DNA of 64,000 bases from Alistipes_A hominis (GCF_014288115.1 NZ_JACOOK010000003.1:434001-498000); one strand, 5' to 3'; counted from the first letter of the stretch, positions 1 through 8,987 are shown. Numbers and translations: made by a program. The notes: generated by a model not told the origin, from the sequence alone.

Positions 1-43
1 TACATTCCGGGTAAGGCCGTTTTGCCGGAAGCTGCGGCCGGGC

Positions 44-1111
44 TTATTCGAGCGAGAACGAAAAATGGTCGTAAGGTTCCGTGCGCAGCGACAGGCCGAC
101 CGTCGACGGCGAGACGGCGAACAGCGGCGAGAACGTGTGAACGGTCACCGTTTTGCCGTCCGGATGGAATTCGAGTATCCGTAGCCAGCCGTCGCCCCCG
201 TTGCCGTGCCAGCCGCCCCCTTCGGCCTGCGCGTTGAACATCATCTGGTTGACCGTGCGCCCGGCCCGGTTCTTATCCGTACGGAAACCTACGTGGCCCC
301 GGTGCGACATTTCGTCTACCACGTGGCCGCAAAGTACCATCGACGAATTGGCCGACGGTTCGACCAGTTTTTCCCACAGGGCTTTCCCGCAGGTTACGTC
401 CGTTATTTTGTAACCTTCTTTTTCGATCCGCCTGCCTTTTGAGTCCATGTAACTATGTGTCAGGTATATGACTTTGTGTTCGCTGTATTCGGGCTTGTTT
501 GCCAGCGCTTTGGCTTCCGCTACGACGGCTGCCCGCGGATTGAATTCCAGCGAGACGATCAGAAACCGGTCGCCGCCGGGCGCCTGGAATTCGTACCAGG
601 CGTTTTCGAGCGTCGGGATGCCCGCTTCGTTTTTGAACATACCTTTCAACAGGCCGGTGTACAGGCTCTTCCGGTTGGCGGGGAAGAACGAGTTCAGTTG
701 GCTGTAACGGTTCTCGGCTCGGTCGAAACCGTGATCGTGGTTACCGGTGCACAAGATGTACGGAACCACGTCGTCGAGGATGCCGAACGCATCCGAGACG
801 AACTGCCACTGTTTGTCCGAGGGCAGGTTGCCGTTTACTCCGTCCGGTACGGTACGTTGGTTCTGTTCGACCAGGTCGCCGGTGCAGAGCACCAGCCGGA
901 TGTTCAGACGTCGCTTGTTCTGCTTGATCCAGTGCATCATCAGTTCGAACGTCGGGTGGTTGTAATCGAATTTGGTGTAGGTTTGCGGATCGGGTATCAA
1001 TACCATGCACCATGAACTGCTGTCGCTCAGCGCTACCGGTTCGGGATTCTGCGCGGCGGCGAACGGCCCGTTCAGACAGGCCAGGATCAGCAGGATAATC
1101 AGTTTTCTCAT
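44..1111 (-). CDS. Exported calcineurin-like metallophosphoesterase
   Basis: A 355-residue protein with a cleavable signal peptide (residues 1-20, ending AAAQ). It carries the dinuclear-metal phosphoesterase motif series: D41 in PDPQ, GD at 78-79, GNHD at 123-126, H219 in THS and GH at 262-263. These residues bind two divalent metals and hydrolyse phosphomonoesters or diesters, probably in the periplasm. The substrate cannot be read from sequence. It lies 20 nt downstream of the TlpA-like lipoprotein on the same strand, so the two are probably co-transcribed. Family assignment is firm; the natural substrate is unknown. Confidence 0.85.
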   Translation of the reverse strand: MRKLIILLILACLNGPFAAAQNPEPVALSDSSSWCMVLIPDPQTYTKFDYNHPTFELMMHWIKQNKRRLNIRLVLCTGDLVEQNQRTVPDGVNGNLPSDKQWQFVSDAFGILDDVVPYILCTGNHDHGFDRAENRYSQLNSFFPANRKSLYTGLLKGMFKNEAGIPTLENAWYEFQAPGGDRFLIVSLEFNPRAAVVAEAKALANKPEYSEHKVIYLTHSYMDSKGRRIEKEGYKITDVTCGKALWEKLVEPSANSSMVLCGHVVDEMSHRGHVGFRTDKNRAGRTVNQMMFNAQAEGGGWHGNGGDGWLRILEFHPDGKTVTVHTFSPLFAVSPSTVGLSLRTEPYDHFSFSLE

Positions 1112-1131
1112 CGCTGCGATGGGGGCTGGTT

Positions 1132-2646
1132 TTACAACAGTTTATCGATTTCTTCGACGATCCGGTCCTTCTCGCTGGGACGCGGTGCGTTGTGGGAAAC
1201 GATTTTCCCATTCCTGTCGACTAGCATATAGTGCGGAATTCCTTCGATTCCGAATTGCGTATAAAGTTCGTTGATCTGCTCCGAAGTCGGCTTGTAGTGG
1301 ATTCCGGTCAGCTTTTCGGCGAGAACCGTCCTGCGCCACTGATCGTTCGGGCATTGTCCGCAGAGGAATACGAAAACGACGTTCTTATTCTGGTAGTGTT
1401 GCTGTAGTTCCAGCGAGAACGGCATTTCGGCCATGCACGGTCCGCACCACGGTGCCCAGAAATCGACGTAAACGACCTTGCCCGCGTGGTCGGCGACGAT
1501 CGATTCGAACAGGTTCCCGCGGATCGTCGAGTCGGGTTCGATCAGTTGCGTTCCTTCGGCGGGTTCTCCGTTCAACACAGCGTTCAGTTCGTCGTTGGCG
1601 GCCTGCATTTTTTCGCGCATGTAGGCGTTGGCGAATTGTTCCGGCGCGATGTATCTGTTCAGGATATCGGTCGGTGCGTTGGGCAGCATCTCGAGGTAAA
1701 ACCGGCAGCGGATCAACTCTTCGGTGAATCCAGACGTTTTCTCTCCCAGACGCTTTTGCAGGAATTGCAGCGCGTCGTCGTCGGATTTGATTGCCGGATT
1801 GTCGTCCATTTCGCGGTAGATCGACTCAAGCAGGTATTGATTGTACATATCCAGGAAGGCGGCGTGCTCCATCGTGACGATCCGGTTATCGTCGGGATCG
1901 TAGCTTTTTACAAAGCGAATGAAATTCTTCGGCAGTTCCGGCGCCTGGGCTTCCGGATTTTGCTGTTTGATCACCTGACAAATGTTGGCGTAAGTCAATT
2001 TTGCCTGCCACGTTCCGTATCGCAGCATGTCTTCCACCCATGCGTTCAGCTCTTTGACGGGACGGTGCTCTTTGCGGAACCGGTTCCATACGTCGCGGTA
2101 TTCCCGCTCTTTGCTATCGGCGAAGGTTTCGAACTCTTCCGGCGAATATTTGCGGATGGCCTGTTCCATGCTGTTTTCACCCGTGTATTTCAGCCGCAGC
2201 GGTTGGTAATATTGCTGTAGATCGGCCATATCCCGGTTCAGCGCCGCCGCGCGTTCGTTTCCGGCGAACGTGATGACAGACTCCGGAACTGTTCCGTCGC
2301 GGATCGTATCGTTCCAGACGCGGGCGTCGAGTTCGATGTAGAGGCTGTCGCCCGGAGCGAGGCACAGGCGGTGGGTCTGCCGGTAGTTCATCAGCACTTC
2401 CTGCGGGTAGCCCAGCAGGGTTTCCATGCGAAAGGCGCCTTCTGCGTCCGCCGATACTTTCAGCGTATTCTGGCCGCTCTGTTTCAGCAGGCCGTTGAAT
2501 CCGAATCCGATGTCCTTACGGTCGGGATGTTCGTCGAAATGACGAATTTTGCCGGCGATTACGACGCGGCCGGTTTGCCAGGGATCCGCTTGCCGGGAAC
2601 AGGAGCAGATCAGCAAGGCGGAGAGCAGCAGGAGTGTGATGCGCAT
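1132..2646 (-). CDS. TlpA-type thioredoxin-fold lipoprotein
   Basis: A 504-residue lipoprotein. The start chosen at 2646 gives a short signal peptide with lipobox LLICSC; an in-frame start at 2682 would add 12 residues that do not look like a signal. The N-terminal ~350 residues are a Bacteroidota-type DUF4369-like and helical region without recognised catalytic residues. The C-terminal ~150 residues are a thioredoxin/AhpC-TSA domain with active-site motif WCGPC (DFWAPWCGPC), typical of TlpA/ResA periplasmic thiol-disulfide reductases. It probably acts as a membrane-anchored periplasmic reductant, and likely forms an operon with the phosphoesterase downstream. Confidence 0.85.
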   Translation of the reverse strand: MRITLLLLSALLICSCSRQADPWQTGRVVIAGKIRHFDEHPDRKDIGFGFNGLLKQSGQNTLKVSADAEGAFRMETLLGYPQEVLMNYRQTHRLCLAPGDSLYIELDARVWNDTIRDGTVPESVITFAGNERAAALNRDMADLQQYYQPLRLKYTGENSMEQAIRKYSPEEFETFADSKEREYRDVWNRFRKEHRPVKELNAWVEDMLRYGTWQAKLTYANICQVIKQQNPEAQAPELPKNFIRFVKSYDPDDNRIVTMEHAAFLDMYNQYLLESIYREMDDNPAIKSDDDALQFLQKRLGEKTSGFTEELIRCRFYLEMLPNAPTDILNRYIAPEQFANAYMREKMQAANDELNAVLNGEPAEGTQLIEPDSTIRGNLFESIVADHAGKVVYVDFWAPWCGPCMAEMPFSLELQQHYQNKNVVFVFLCGQCPNDQWRRTVLAEKLTGIHYKPTSEQINELYTQFGIEGIPHYMLVDRNGKIVSHNAPRPSEKDRIVEEIDKLL

Positions 2647-2670
2647 GATACGATTGGTTTGATTGATCGC

Positions 2671-2678
2671 CAAAGATA
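2671..2678 (-). promoter_or_regulatory. Promoter -7 element (TATCTTTG) for the TlpA-like gene
   Basis: The minus strand reads TATCTTTG, a perfect match to the Bacteroidota -7 consensus TAnnTTTG, about 25 nt upstream of the chosen start at 2646. No TTG sits at the usual -33 distance; that position lies inside the large palindrome at 2689-2740. Confidence 0.5.
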
Positions 2679-2688
2679 GCACAATAAT

Positions 2689-2740
2689 CCGACAAATCGC
2701 CCATCCGCCGAGGGCCCTCGGCGGATGGGCGATTTGTCGG
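2689..2740. repeat. 52-bp perfect palindrome
   Basis: Two 26-bp arms (2689-2714 and 2715-2740) are exact reverse complements with no spacer. It lies between the end of the LysM gene (stop at 2775) and the promoter of the TlpA-like gene. As RNA it would form a very stable hairpin and so probably terminates the LysM transcript, but there is no strong T-run after it on the minus strand. It could also be a protein-binding site covering the -33 region of the next promoter. Confidence 0.9.
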
Positions 2741-2774
2741 TACTGTCCGGGGCTCGCTTTAGTTCGCCGACAAA

Positions 2775-4577
2775 CTATTTGACTTCGATCGTGTAATTGT
2801 TATTGTAGCAAACGAGCGCCCACTCGTCGTTCTCGTATTTGTGTCCGGGGCTTTTCTGAACGAAGCGATAGGGCGTTTGCAGCAGCGGCAGTTCGGCACG
2901 GTTCAGGAACGACGCGAAGTCGGCCCCGTGCATTTTGATGCCGCCGATGAAAAGTTTCGCGATGTCGTACCCCCGGTATGCGTACAGGCTCGGAAGCGAA
3001 TTGAAAGCCGATACGTAACGGCGGTCGAAATTGAGTACCCGTTCGTTGCCCCGGTCTGCATGATAAGAGGTGACATAGCGCAGGTTCAGCTTGAAGAACA
3101 GGTTTCTTTCGATATTCTGCAGCCGGGCCCAGCGCGAACTCCCGATAACCCGGATCGCCGGATTCTTAATGCTTCGCGAAGTCAGGCTGTTTTGCACCGA
3201 ACTGACGTAAGCCAGAATTCCGTCGATATTCGTTTCATCCGAAGCCAGCACGACGATCACGTTTTCTTTTTCTCCGCTGAGCAACCCTTCGAGGGCCGTT
3301 CCGCCCATGCCTTTGACATAGTTGAAGCGGTGCGCTCCCTGCGGGATCAACGGCTGTATCTCGGCCGCGAATTCCGAATCGTTACCGGTCGCAGAAATCA
3401 CGATGACGTTTTTGTCTCCCGCGAATTCGTTACGCAGCTTGTCGTTCTTGACCGAGGGCCCCGGCGCGGCCTGGAACAGCAGCGGACTGTCGACGCTTTC
3501 CACGACGGCCAGCGGCGATACGACCGGAATGCCGTGCTGTGCGGCGAATGCCGCGACCGGCGGAAAACATTCGTCGTAGACCGGGCCGATGATCAGGTTG
3601 GCGTTTTGCAGTTCGGGCTGTTGCAGGATTTCGGCTGTTTCGGCGGCCGATTTGCCGGTATTGAACAGGTCGACTTTGACCGAAATGCCCGAGGTTTTCA
3701 GTTCTTCGAGGGCCAGCAGCGCTCCCTGGTAAAATTCCAGGAACTGGCGTCCCGACACGCCGGCTCCTTTCAGCGGGAGCAACATGGCCACTTTAATGAC
3801 GCCGGTTACGTCGACCGGCCTGATCGATGCGCTTTCCGTTGCCGGTTCCGTTCCCGGATGCTGCGGCAGGGAATCCCGTACCGGTCGGTCGGTTCCTTGC
3901 TGCGGGATCAGGACACGCAGGATGCTTCCCTCTTTCAGTCCGTCTTTCAGGATCGGTTCGTTGTAGGCCGCGATCGAATCGACCGGCAGACCGAAGCGTT
4001 TGCCGAGCGAATAGAGCGTTTCGCCTTTTTCCACGACGTGGTGGGTGAAACGGTCGGATACGCTGTTCAGCGCGTCTTTGTAGGATTCGATCTGCTCCTC
4101 GATCTCTTCGGTGTCGCTTTTGCCCTGGCTCGCCTTGCGGATGTTGATTTGCTGGCCGATCGACAGGTGCGCCGGGTCGAAACCTTCGTTGTCTTCCATC
4201 AGTACGTCGAGTCCTACGCCGTAGCGTTTGGCGATCGAGTAGGCGGTTTCGCCCTGGTTGACGGTATGGATATCGAACAGACGTTTCCTTTTACGGTCGG
4301 AAAGCGGTTTCTCGGACGCTTTGACGACCGGGATCTTGATTACCTGGCCGGCCTGCAGACCGTCGGCGACGTGCGGGTTGCTCGCCCGGATGGAGTCTTC
4401 GTCGGTGTCGTACACTTTACAGAGCGAGTAGAACGTGTCTCCCGGTTTTACGGTGTGTACGTAATAGCTCTCTCCGCCGATCGTGACGATGCTCGTCGAT
4501 TTCTGCGTTTGATTTTGTGCCTGAACGGTAGCCGCGGCCACTATCCAGCAAACGATAAACAGCAATATCTTTTTCAT
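2775..4577 (-). CDS. Triple LysM + periplasmic-binding-protein-like protein
   Basis: A 600-residue exported protein (signal residues 1-20, ending VQAQ). It has three LysM modules at about 36-81, 102-148 and 178-224, each with the HxVxxGETxYSxxKRY pattern that binds peptidoglycan glycan strands. The C-terminal half (about 265-600) resembles a type-1 periplasmic binding protein fold (Peripla_BP_6/LpoA-like: KVAMLLPLKG, then IIGPVYD and PVVSPLA). The architecture suggests a cell-wall-anchored sensor or activator of peptidoglycan synthesis rather than an amino-acid transporter subunit, since no permease genes are nearby. That role is inference. It is followed by the 52-bp palindrome. Confidence 0.8.
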   Translation of the reverse strand: MKKILLFIVCWIVAAATVQAQNQTQKSTSIVTIGGESYYVHTVKPGDTFYSLCKVYDTDEDSIRASNPHVADGLQAGQVIKIPVVKASEKPLSDRKRKRLFDIHTVNQGETAYSIAKRYGVGLDVLMEDNEGFDPAHLSIGQQINIRKASQGKSDTEEIEEQIESYKDALNSVSDRFTHHVVEKGETLYSLGKRFGLPVDSIAAYNEPILKDGLKEGSILRVLIPQQGTDRPVRDSLPQHPGTEPATESASIRPVDVTGVIKVAMLLPLKGAGVSGRQFLEFYQGALLALEELKTSGISVKVDLFNTGKSAAETAEILQQPELQNANLIIGPVYDECFPPVAAFAAQHGIPVVSPLAVVESVDSPLLFQAAPGPSVKNDKLRNEFAGDKNVIVISATGNDSEFAAEIQPLIPQGAHRFNYVKGMGGTALEGLLSGEKENVIVVLASDETNIDGILAYVSSVQNSLTSRSIKNPAIRVIGSSRWARLQNIERNLFFKLNLRYVTSYHADRGNERVLNFDRRYVSAFNSLPSLYAYRGYDIAKLFIGGIKMHGADFASFLNRAELPLLQTPYRFVQKSPGHKYENDEWALVCYNNNYTIEVK

Positions 4578-4585
4578 CCCAGGTT

Positions 4586-4593
4586 CAAAGTTA
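4586..4593 (-). promoter_or_regulatory. Candidate -7 element (TAACTTTG) for the LysM gene
   Basis: The minus strand reads TAACTTTG, matching TAnnTTTG, 9 nt before the start codon at 4577. That would leave an almost leaderless mRNA, and no TTG lies at the -33 distance, so this is a weak call. Confidence 0.3.
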
Positions 4594-4646
4594 CCCGCAA
4601 AAATACAAAAAAAGCCGATACGACGAAAGCCGCGCGCCGTTCGTGT

Positions 4647-6491
4647 CTATTCGACCCTGAATTTTTTGCTTACTTCTACGGGCATCGGTTCCGCGGACGG
4701 CGTATCCAGATCGTAAGGGGACAGCGCGTAGCGGGTGCCGACTCCGTTGGCCGTAACGGTCAGCAGGTGGTCGCCCGGGGTCAGTCCTTCGCTGGAGAGC
4801 GAAACGCCCGTTCCGCCCGCCGCCGTCTCGACCGTCTGCCCGTCGATGGCTACGGTGAAACTTTCGGGCTGCACGCCGACGGTCGTCCAGTGTACCGATA
4901 TTTTCCCGTCCTTACAGTGAACGGGCGCTACGGCCATGACGGTAACATCGTCCGCCTGCCCGTTGTAGATATCGACCAGCGCCCGGGTCAGGTTCAGGTA
5001 ATAGAAACCCCATCCGCCGTTGTCGCCGCGGAATCCGGGGGCCGTCAGCGATACCGGTTCGTAATCGTCGCTGTATTCGACGCTGTAACTGTCCACGAAA
5101 ATATCCTTGTCCGGCCCGTACCCGTGCGATCCCTGACCGGTAAATTCGTTGAATTGGTGCAACATTACCATGCGCGGACGGTGTTCGAGGGCGGTTTTGA
5201 ACGATTCGAGGTATGTCCATCCGTCCCGGCGGCCCCATGCTTCGGGCGCCTTCCAGCCGTTTTCGGCGAAACAGGCCGGATTGACCGTCGTGCATTCGGC
5301 CACGTCCCCTTTATAGGTCACGGTCGGTTTCAGCGAACCGTCCATCCAGCTCCAATACCCCAACTTATCGTGTCCGGTCAGTTGGTTTTGCGACGACATC
5401 CAGCGGATCGTAAAGCGCGAGCTGTCTACCGGAGGATTTCGTCGGCGCAGGTCGTCGATCTGTTCGGCCGTCCATCCGAGCGTCTGCTTGAAAAACGGAA
5501 CGCGGAAGGCCGTTTCGGTCTTGCCCTCCTTGACGCCCATGGCTCCCGTATCCAGAATGACGGTCAACGGTTTTCCGTCGTATTCGTACCACAATCCTTT
5601 GAAACGGGGATTGCGCACCATGTATTGGTAGATCCAGTTCAGCTCTTCGTTCAGCGCTTCCATCGTCGCCGGGGGGCCGTTGCTCAGGCCCGGCATGATG
5701 ATCGCCTGCGGAACGGGAAGACCCTCGTCGCGCATGTCGGCCATCACTTCGAGCGCCAGTTCGGTGTTGTGCACGATGGCGTTCACTCCGTCGCCGCGTT
5801 CGTCCCAGTGCTTGCAATCCCAGATATGGTTCGACCAGTCGAACAACACGGCGTCGGCGCCCGAATCCATCAGCCACAGCAGGTGCTGACGGATCACGTC
5901 GGGATCGGTAAAGTCGTAAAAGCCGACCAGCGGAACGGCCTGAGCCGTCGTCCACATGCTGCCCGGAGCGAACCACGGCTCCCATTGCGATACGAATGCG
6001 GTCGGATGTTCCGGTCGCTGCGGAATGTCGCGGCGGCGGACGTCGACGTCGATTTTATTGGAATGCAGTCCGGCGTTCGGCATCGGCCTGCCGGTCAGGT
6101 AGGGCCTGTAATCTTTCAGCCCGCACCACAGCGACGTGTCGCGCGGTACGGCCACCACCTCGATTTCGGCCGTGCCGACGTTTGGCAACGGCAGCAGCAA
6201 CAGCGCCCTGCCGTTGCTGTCCGGAAATTCGTGCGATCCCCACCTGCGTCCGTTGACGTATGGCATCAGAATCACTTCCCGGACGGAATCGCCCTGCGAA
6301 GGCGTGTAGCTCGCTTCGATCTGCACGGTGCGTCCCATGTCGATTTGTTGAACATTGGCCGTGATTTGCAGTCCTTCGCGCTGCGAGCAGGACGACAGCC
6401 ACAGGACGGTGCAGAGCGACAAAATTAATCGCGCAGTGCGGTCGGCGCCGTGCGCGAAACGGAAAGTACGGGTATTCATAGTTCGGTTCAT
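4647..6491 (-). CDS. GH71/GH99-like glycoside hydrolase lipoprotein
   Basis: A 614-residue lipoprotein with lipobox WLSSC (C35). The core (about 165-480) has the pattern of the GH71/GH99-like TIM-barrel group: SQWEPWF, VGFYDFTDPDVIRQHL, GADAVLFDWSNHIW, GLWYEYDGKPL, and HQFNEFTG with a likely catalytic acidic residue at E449. Residues 36-150 look like a beta-sandwich and the C-terminal ~90 residues like an Ig/FN3-type domain. It is probably surface- or periplasm-attached and acts on alpha-linked or mannan-type glycans; the exact specificity is unknown. A second Met at residue 5 (position 6479) is an equally possible start. It lies 69 nt upstream of the LysM gene. Confidence 0.65.
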   Translation of the reverse strand: MNRTMNTRTFRFAHGADRTARLILSLCTVLWLSSCSQREGLQITANVQQIDMGRTVQIEASYTPSQGDSVREVILMPYVNGRRWGSHEFPDSNGRALLLLPLPNVGTAEIEVVAVPRDTSLWCGLKDYRPYLTGRPMPNAGLHSNKIDVDVRRRDIPQRPEHPTAFVSQWEPWFAPGSMWTTAQAVPLVGFYDFTDPDVIRQHLLWLMDSGADAVLFDWSNHIWDCKHWDERGDGVNAIVHNTELALEVMADMRDEGLPVPQAIIMPGLSNGPPATMEALNEELNWIYQYMVRNPRFKGLWYEYDGKPLTVILDTGAMGVKEGKTETAFRVPFFKQTLGWTAEQIDDLRRRNPPVDSSRFTIRWMSSQNQLTGHDKLGYWSWMDGSLKPTVTYKGDVAECTTVNPACFAENGWKAPEAWGRRDGWTYLESFKTALEHRPRMVMLHQFNEFTGQGSHGYGPDKDIFVDSYSVEYSDDYEPVSLTAPGFRGDNGGWGFYYLNLTRALVDIYNGQADDVTVMAVAPVHCKDGKISVHWTTVGVQPESFTVAIDGQTVETAAGGTGVSLSSEGLTPGDHLLTVTANGVGTRYALSPYDLDTPSAEPMPVEVSKKFRVE

Positions 6492-6718
6492 TAAGGGTTC
6501 GAATGTTCGATAGATAAGGATAAAGGTAAAAAAAATTATCGGATAAACCGTCCGCCCATTCCGTTTTTTTTGTACCCGGATTTTTTCCGAAGAGTCCGTC
6601 TCAGGTTTTTTGCATCTGTATTTTTCGGAATATTTCCGGATGCGGAAGGCGTAAAATGCGTATTTCGGAGGTTTTTGACGGAAACGGATCGTTCCGGACG
6701 TTAAAAGTGCTGAAAAAT

Positions 6719-6749
6719 TTGTTATTCTGATGGGAAACCCGTACTTTTA
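6719..6749 (+). promoter_or_regulatory. Promoter of the bacterioferritin-like gene
   Basis: TTG (6719-6721), a 20-nt spacer, then TACTTTTA (6742-6749), one mismatch from TAnnTTTG. The distance to the ATG at 6781 is about 31 nt. The rest of 6492-6718 is AT-rich and I see no gene in it. Confidence 0.55.
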
Positions 6750-6780
6750 AAATTATGTTTCAATGTAAAAATTATTGATT

Positions 6781-7296
6781 ATGAGTAAAAAAGAAAAAAG
6801 CATCGAATTGCTGAACAAAGCCGTGTCCGACGAACTGTTGGCTGTAAACCAGTATATGTATTTTCACTTCCGTTGCGACGATTACGGGTACGACCTGCTT
6901 TCCAATCTGTTCAAACGCACTGCGATCCACGAAATGCTGCATGTGGAACGCCTGGCCGAACGGATTCTGTTCCTCAAAGGAGAGGTGGAGATGACCCCGT
7001 CCGGTTCGGTCGAAAAAATCCACTGCGTGAAGGAGATGCTGAAAAAAGCGGCTGAAATGGAAACCGGCAGCGTGGACGATTATAACAACTGGGCCAACGA
7101 GTGCGGGGCGAACGCCGATTCGGTGACCAAGAAAATGTTCGAAGCCCTGGTCGGCGAGGAAGAGGTGCACCTCGACCAGTACGAAACGGAGATCGATAAC
7201 CTCGAAAAATACGGGGACAATTACCTGGCGCTGCAATCCATCGAGCGTAGCAAAAGCGTCGCTACGCAAATGGCGGCTCCCGCTGCCGGCGAATAG
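6781..7296 (+). CDS. Ferritin-like / bacterioferritin iron-storage protein
   Basis: A 171-residue four-helix di-iron protein. Ligand-type residues are visible in order: E18 region (SDELLAVNQYMYFHF), E51/H54 (HEMLHVERLAERI), E94 region, and E127-H131 (GEEEVHLDQYE). This spacing fits the bacterioferritin/Dps-like ferritin superfamily: iron oxidation and storage and peroxide detoxification in the cytoplasm. I chose ATG 6781 over an in-frame TTG at 6775. It is monocistronic, with its own promoter upstream and a strong terminator right after it, as expected for a stress-responsive gene. Confidence 0.9.
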   Translation: MSKKEKSIELLNKAVSDELLAVNQYMYFHFRCDDYGYDLLSNLFKRTAIHEMLHVERLAERILFLKGEVEMTPSGSVEKIHCVKEMLKKAAEMETGSVDDYNNWANECGANADSVTKKMFEALVGEEEVHLDQYETEIDNLEKYGDNYLALQSIERSKSVATQMAAPAAGE

Positions 7297-7318
7297 CGAT
7301 GCGTCGTTGATATCTGTT

Positions 7319-7357
7319 GCGAAGAGGAATCCACTGCTGGATTCCTCTTCGCGGTTT
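7319..7357 (+). terminator. Rho-independent terminator after bacterioferritin
   Basis: Perfect 15-bp stem (7319-7333 with 7338-7352), 4-nt loop, followed by GGTTTT. It begins 23 nt after the stop codon. The stretch 7358-7494 beyond it holds no gene that I can see. Confidence 0.85.
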
Positions 7358-7494
7358 TAGGCTTCTAAGTAGAAATCAGAAACAAATTAAAGTGATTTTA
7401 CAGGGATTCTTCCTTTTTGCGGAGCTGGGAATTTAGGGAGTCGTAACTTGTCTTTAAAACTCTATGTCAGAATATTTACGACAGAAATAAAAAC

Positions 7495-7521
7495 AAAAAG
7501 CGCCCCGTAAGGACGCTTTTT
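7495..7521 (-). terminator. Terminator of tRNA-Asp
   Basis: AAAAAGCG and CGCTTTTT arms (7495-7502, 7514-7521) form a hairpin that ends in a T-run when read on the minus strand, one nucleotide past the 3' end of the tRNA. The stem is symmetric, so it can work in both directions. Confidence 0.8.
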
Positions 7522-7522
7522 G

Positions 7523-7596
7523 CGGTATGGACGAGACTCGAACTCGCGACCTCCTGCGTGACAGGCAGGCATTCTAACCAGCTGAACTACCACACC
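7523..7596 (-). tRNA. tRNA-Asp (anticodon GTC)
   Basis: A 74-nt cloverleaf. The acceptor arms GGTGTGG (7590-7596) and CCATACC pair fully apart from one G-T, with discriminator G73. The anticodon stem-loop CTGCC-TGTCACG-CAGG reads GTC, and the T-arm carries GAGTTCGAGTCTC. CCA is not encoded. Confidence 0.95.
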
Positions 7597-7631
7597 GTAC
7601 TGATGTGCAATCTTGTTCCCTGATTGCGTTG

Positions 7632-7661
7632 CAAATGTAATGTAATTTTTCGATTCTCCAA
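7632..7661 (-). promoter_or_regulatory. tRNA-Asp promoter
   Basis: On the minus strand: TTG (7659-7661), a 19-nt spacer, then TACATTTG (7632-7639), a perfect Bacteroidota promoter about 35 nt before the 5' end of the tRNA. Confidence 0.8.
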
Positions 7662-7699
7662 AATTTTTCGAAAAAAATCAGGAATTTTTCAGCCAGCCG

Positions 7700-8236
7700 T
7701 CAGTCGCGTTTGAAAATCGAAAAATGTACGCTTCCGTAACTGCGGCTCTCCGCGAAGCCCGGATAACGGCTTACATCCAGGTTCTTAGAGTGCTCCAGGA
7801 TCAGCCATCCCCCCTCCCTGAGCAGGTTCCGGTCGAAGACGGCGGCGGGGATCGTCTCGCTCCCTTCGATGTCGTAAGGCGGATCGGCGAAGATGATGTC
7901 GAACTGTTTGGCGCAGCTTTTCAGGTAAAGAAACGCATTGGCTTTTACCGGATGGATATTCGTAAAACCGAAACTTTTGGCCGTGTTGCGGATATATTGG
8001 TGGTGCACGGCGTTGATTTCGACCGATACGACGGAAGCCGCTCCGCGCGAGGCGAATTCGTAGCTGATCGAACCGGTTCCCGAAAAAAGATCCAGTACGT
8101 CGAGTCCTTCGATCTCCAGGTGGCTGTTCAGTACGTTGAAAAGGTTCTCCTTGGCGAAATCGGTGGTAGGCCGCGCGCGCAAGTTCTTGGGAGGCTGGAT
8201 AACCCGGCCCCGGTGGATGCCGCTAATGATTCTCAT
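7700..8236 (-). CDS. rsmD: 16S rRNA (guanine(966)-N2)-methyltransferase
   Basis: A 178-residue SAM-dependent methyltransferase. It opens with MRIISGIHRG and PTTDFAKENLFNVL, both diagnostic of RsmD. The SAM-binding motif I is DLFSGTGSISYEFASRG (about 49-65) and the amino-methylation motif IV is DPPY at about 117-120. The enzyme methylates G966 of 16S rRNA in the assembling 30S subunit. Its start overlaps the end of the upstream DUF3822 gene by 14 nt, an arrangement common in Bacteroidota and suggestive of translational coupling. Confidence 0.95.
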   Translation of the reverse strand: MRIISGIHRGRVIQPPKNLRARPTTDFAKENLFNVLNSHLEIEGLDVLDLFSGTGSISYEFASRGAASVVSVEINAVHHQYIRNTAKSFGFTNIHPVKANAFLYLKSCAKQFDIIFADPPYDIEGSETIPAAVFDRNLLREGGWLILEHSKNLDVSRYPGFAESRSYGSVHFSIFKRD

Positions 8237-8987
8237 GGTTCAGACGGATCAGATGGGTGAAGTCGCATACGTTTTCGCTGCCTGCGACAGATCGGTTTAC
8301 GGACGGGCGGAAAAGCCGCGTATGGCGGAAATAACGGGCCGCGGCGCGGCGCAGTTGAGGGGCGTCCGTCCCGGAAATTTCGATCCGGAAATTCGTTCCG
8401 GCATATATTTTTGTCAGGGCGCCGAGGTAATAAAGCAGGTCGGCGTCGCTGTGGCGCGGCAGGGTTTCGGCGAATAACAGCCCCTCGTCGTAGGCCGACA
8501 GGTGAACGAAGCTGCGGGTCAGCGCCGCCGCAAGCAGCGGTTTCCGGGCGTGCCGGACTGCGCTTTCGAGCAGCGGATGCGTATAAGCGAGCCGATCTCC
8601 GTAAGCCGAATGCAGGCAGTCGTATACTGTGCGTGCGATGCTTATCAGCGCGATCTTTCCGTCGCGCGGCGCGGTGGCGACCGTGCGGCGTTCCGCTTCG
8701 CCTGGAATGCCGGACAGGGTCATGTACCGCTCGGCGTCTTCCTCCCGGTAATATTCGGCCGGGATCAGGCAAACCCGGTCGGTGTCGTACAATACGGTCG
8801 CCCCGCCTTCCGGGCATTGCAGCGCTTTCTGTCGCAGCAGCGACCGCAGCGCGTCGGCCTGTTCTTCGCCGTGCGGCAGCGGGCAGGACGCCAGCGTTCC
8901 GATCTTTCCGCCGGACACCGGGCAGAAGGCGAACCTTCCGTCCGAAAACTGGATCAGCAGCCTGTCGGGCGCGTCGGTCGTTTCCAT
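8223..8987 (-). CDS. DUF3822 family protein
   Basis: A 254-residue protein of unknown function with no signal peptide. The N-terminal part (LLIQFSDGRFAFCPV) and the alternating beta/alpha pattern resemble the DUF3822 family, which has an actin/RNase-H-like ATPase appearance and is regularly encoded next to rsmD in Bacteroidota. The 14-nt overlap with rsmD supports a shared transcript. A role in ribosome maturation would be a guess from context only. Confidence 0.75.
   Translation of the reverse strand: METTDAPDRLLIQFSDGRFAFCPVSGGKIGTLASCPLPHGEEQADALRSLLRQKALQCPEGGATVLYDTDRVCLIPAEYYREEDAERYMTLSGIPGEAERRTVATAPRDGKIALISIARTVYDCLHSAYGDRLAYTHPLLESAVRHARKPLLAAALTRSFVHLSAYDEGLLFAETLPRHSDADLLYYLGALTKIYAGTNFRIEISGTDAPQLRRAAARYFRHTRLFRPSVNRSVAGSENVCDFTHLIRLNHENH

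Noticed and set aside
2841..6428. Open frame of nearly 1200 codons on the plus strand
   Set aside because: It is antisense to two clear genes (LysM protein and GH71/99-like lipoprotein). It has no recognisable domains and its residue make-up is arginine- and valine-heavy, as expected for a shadow of high-GC coding DNA.
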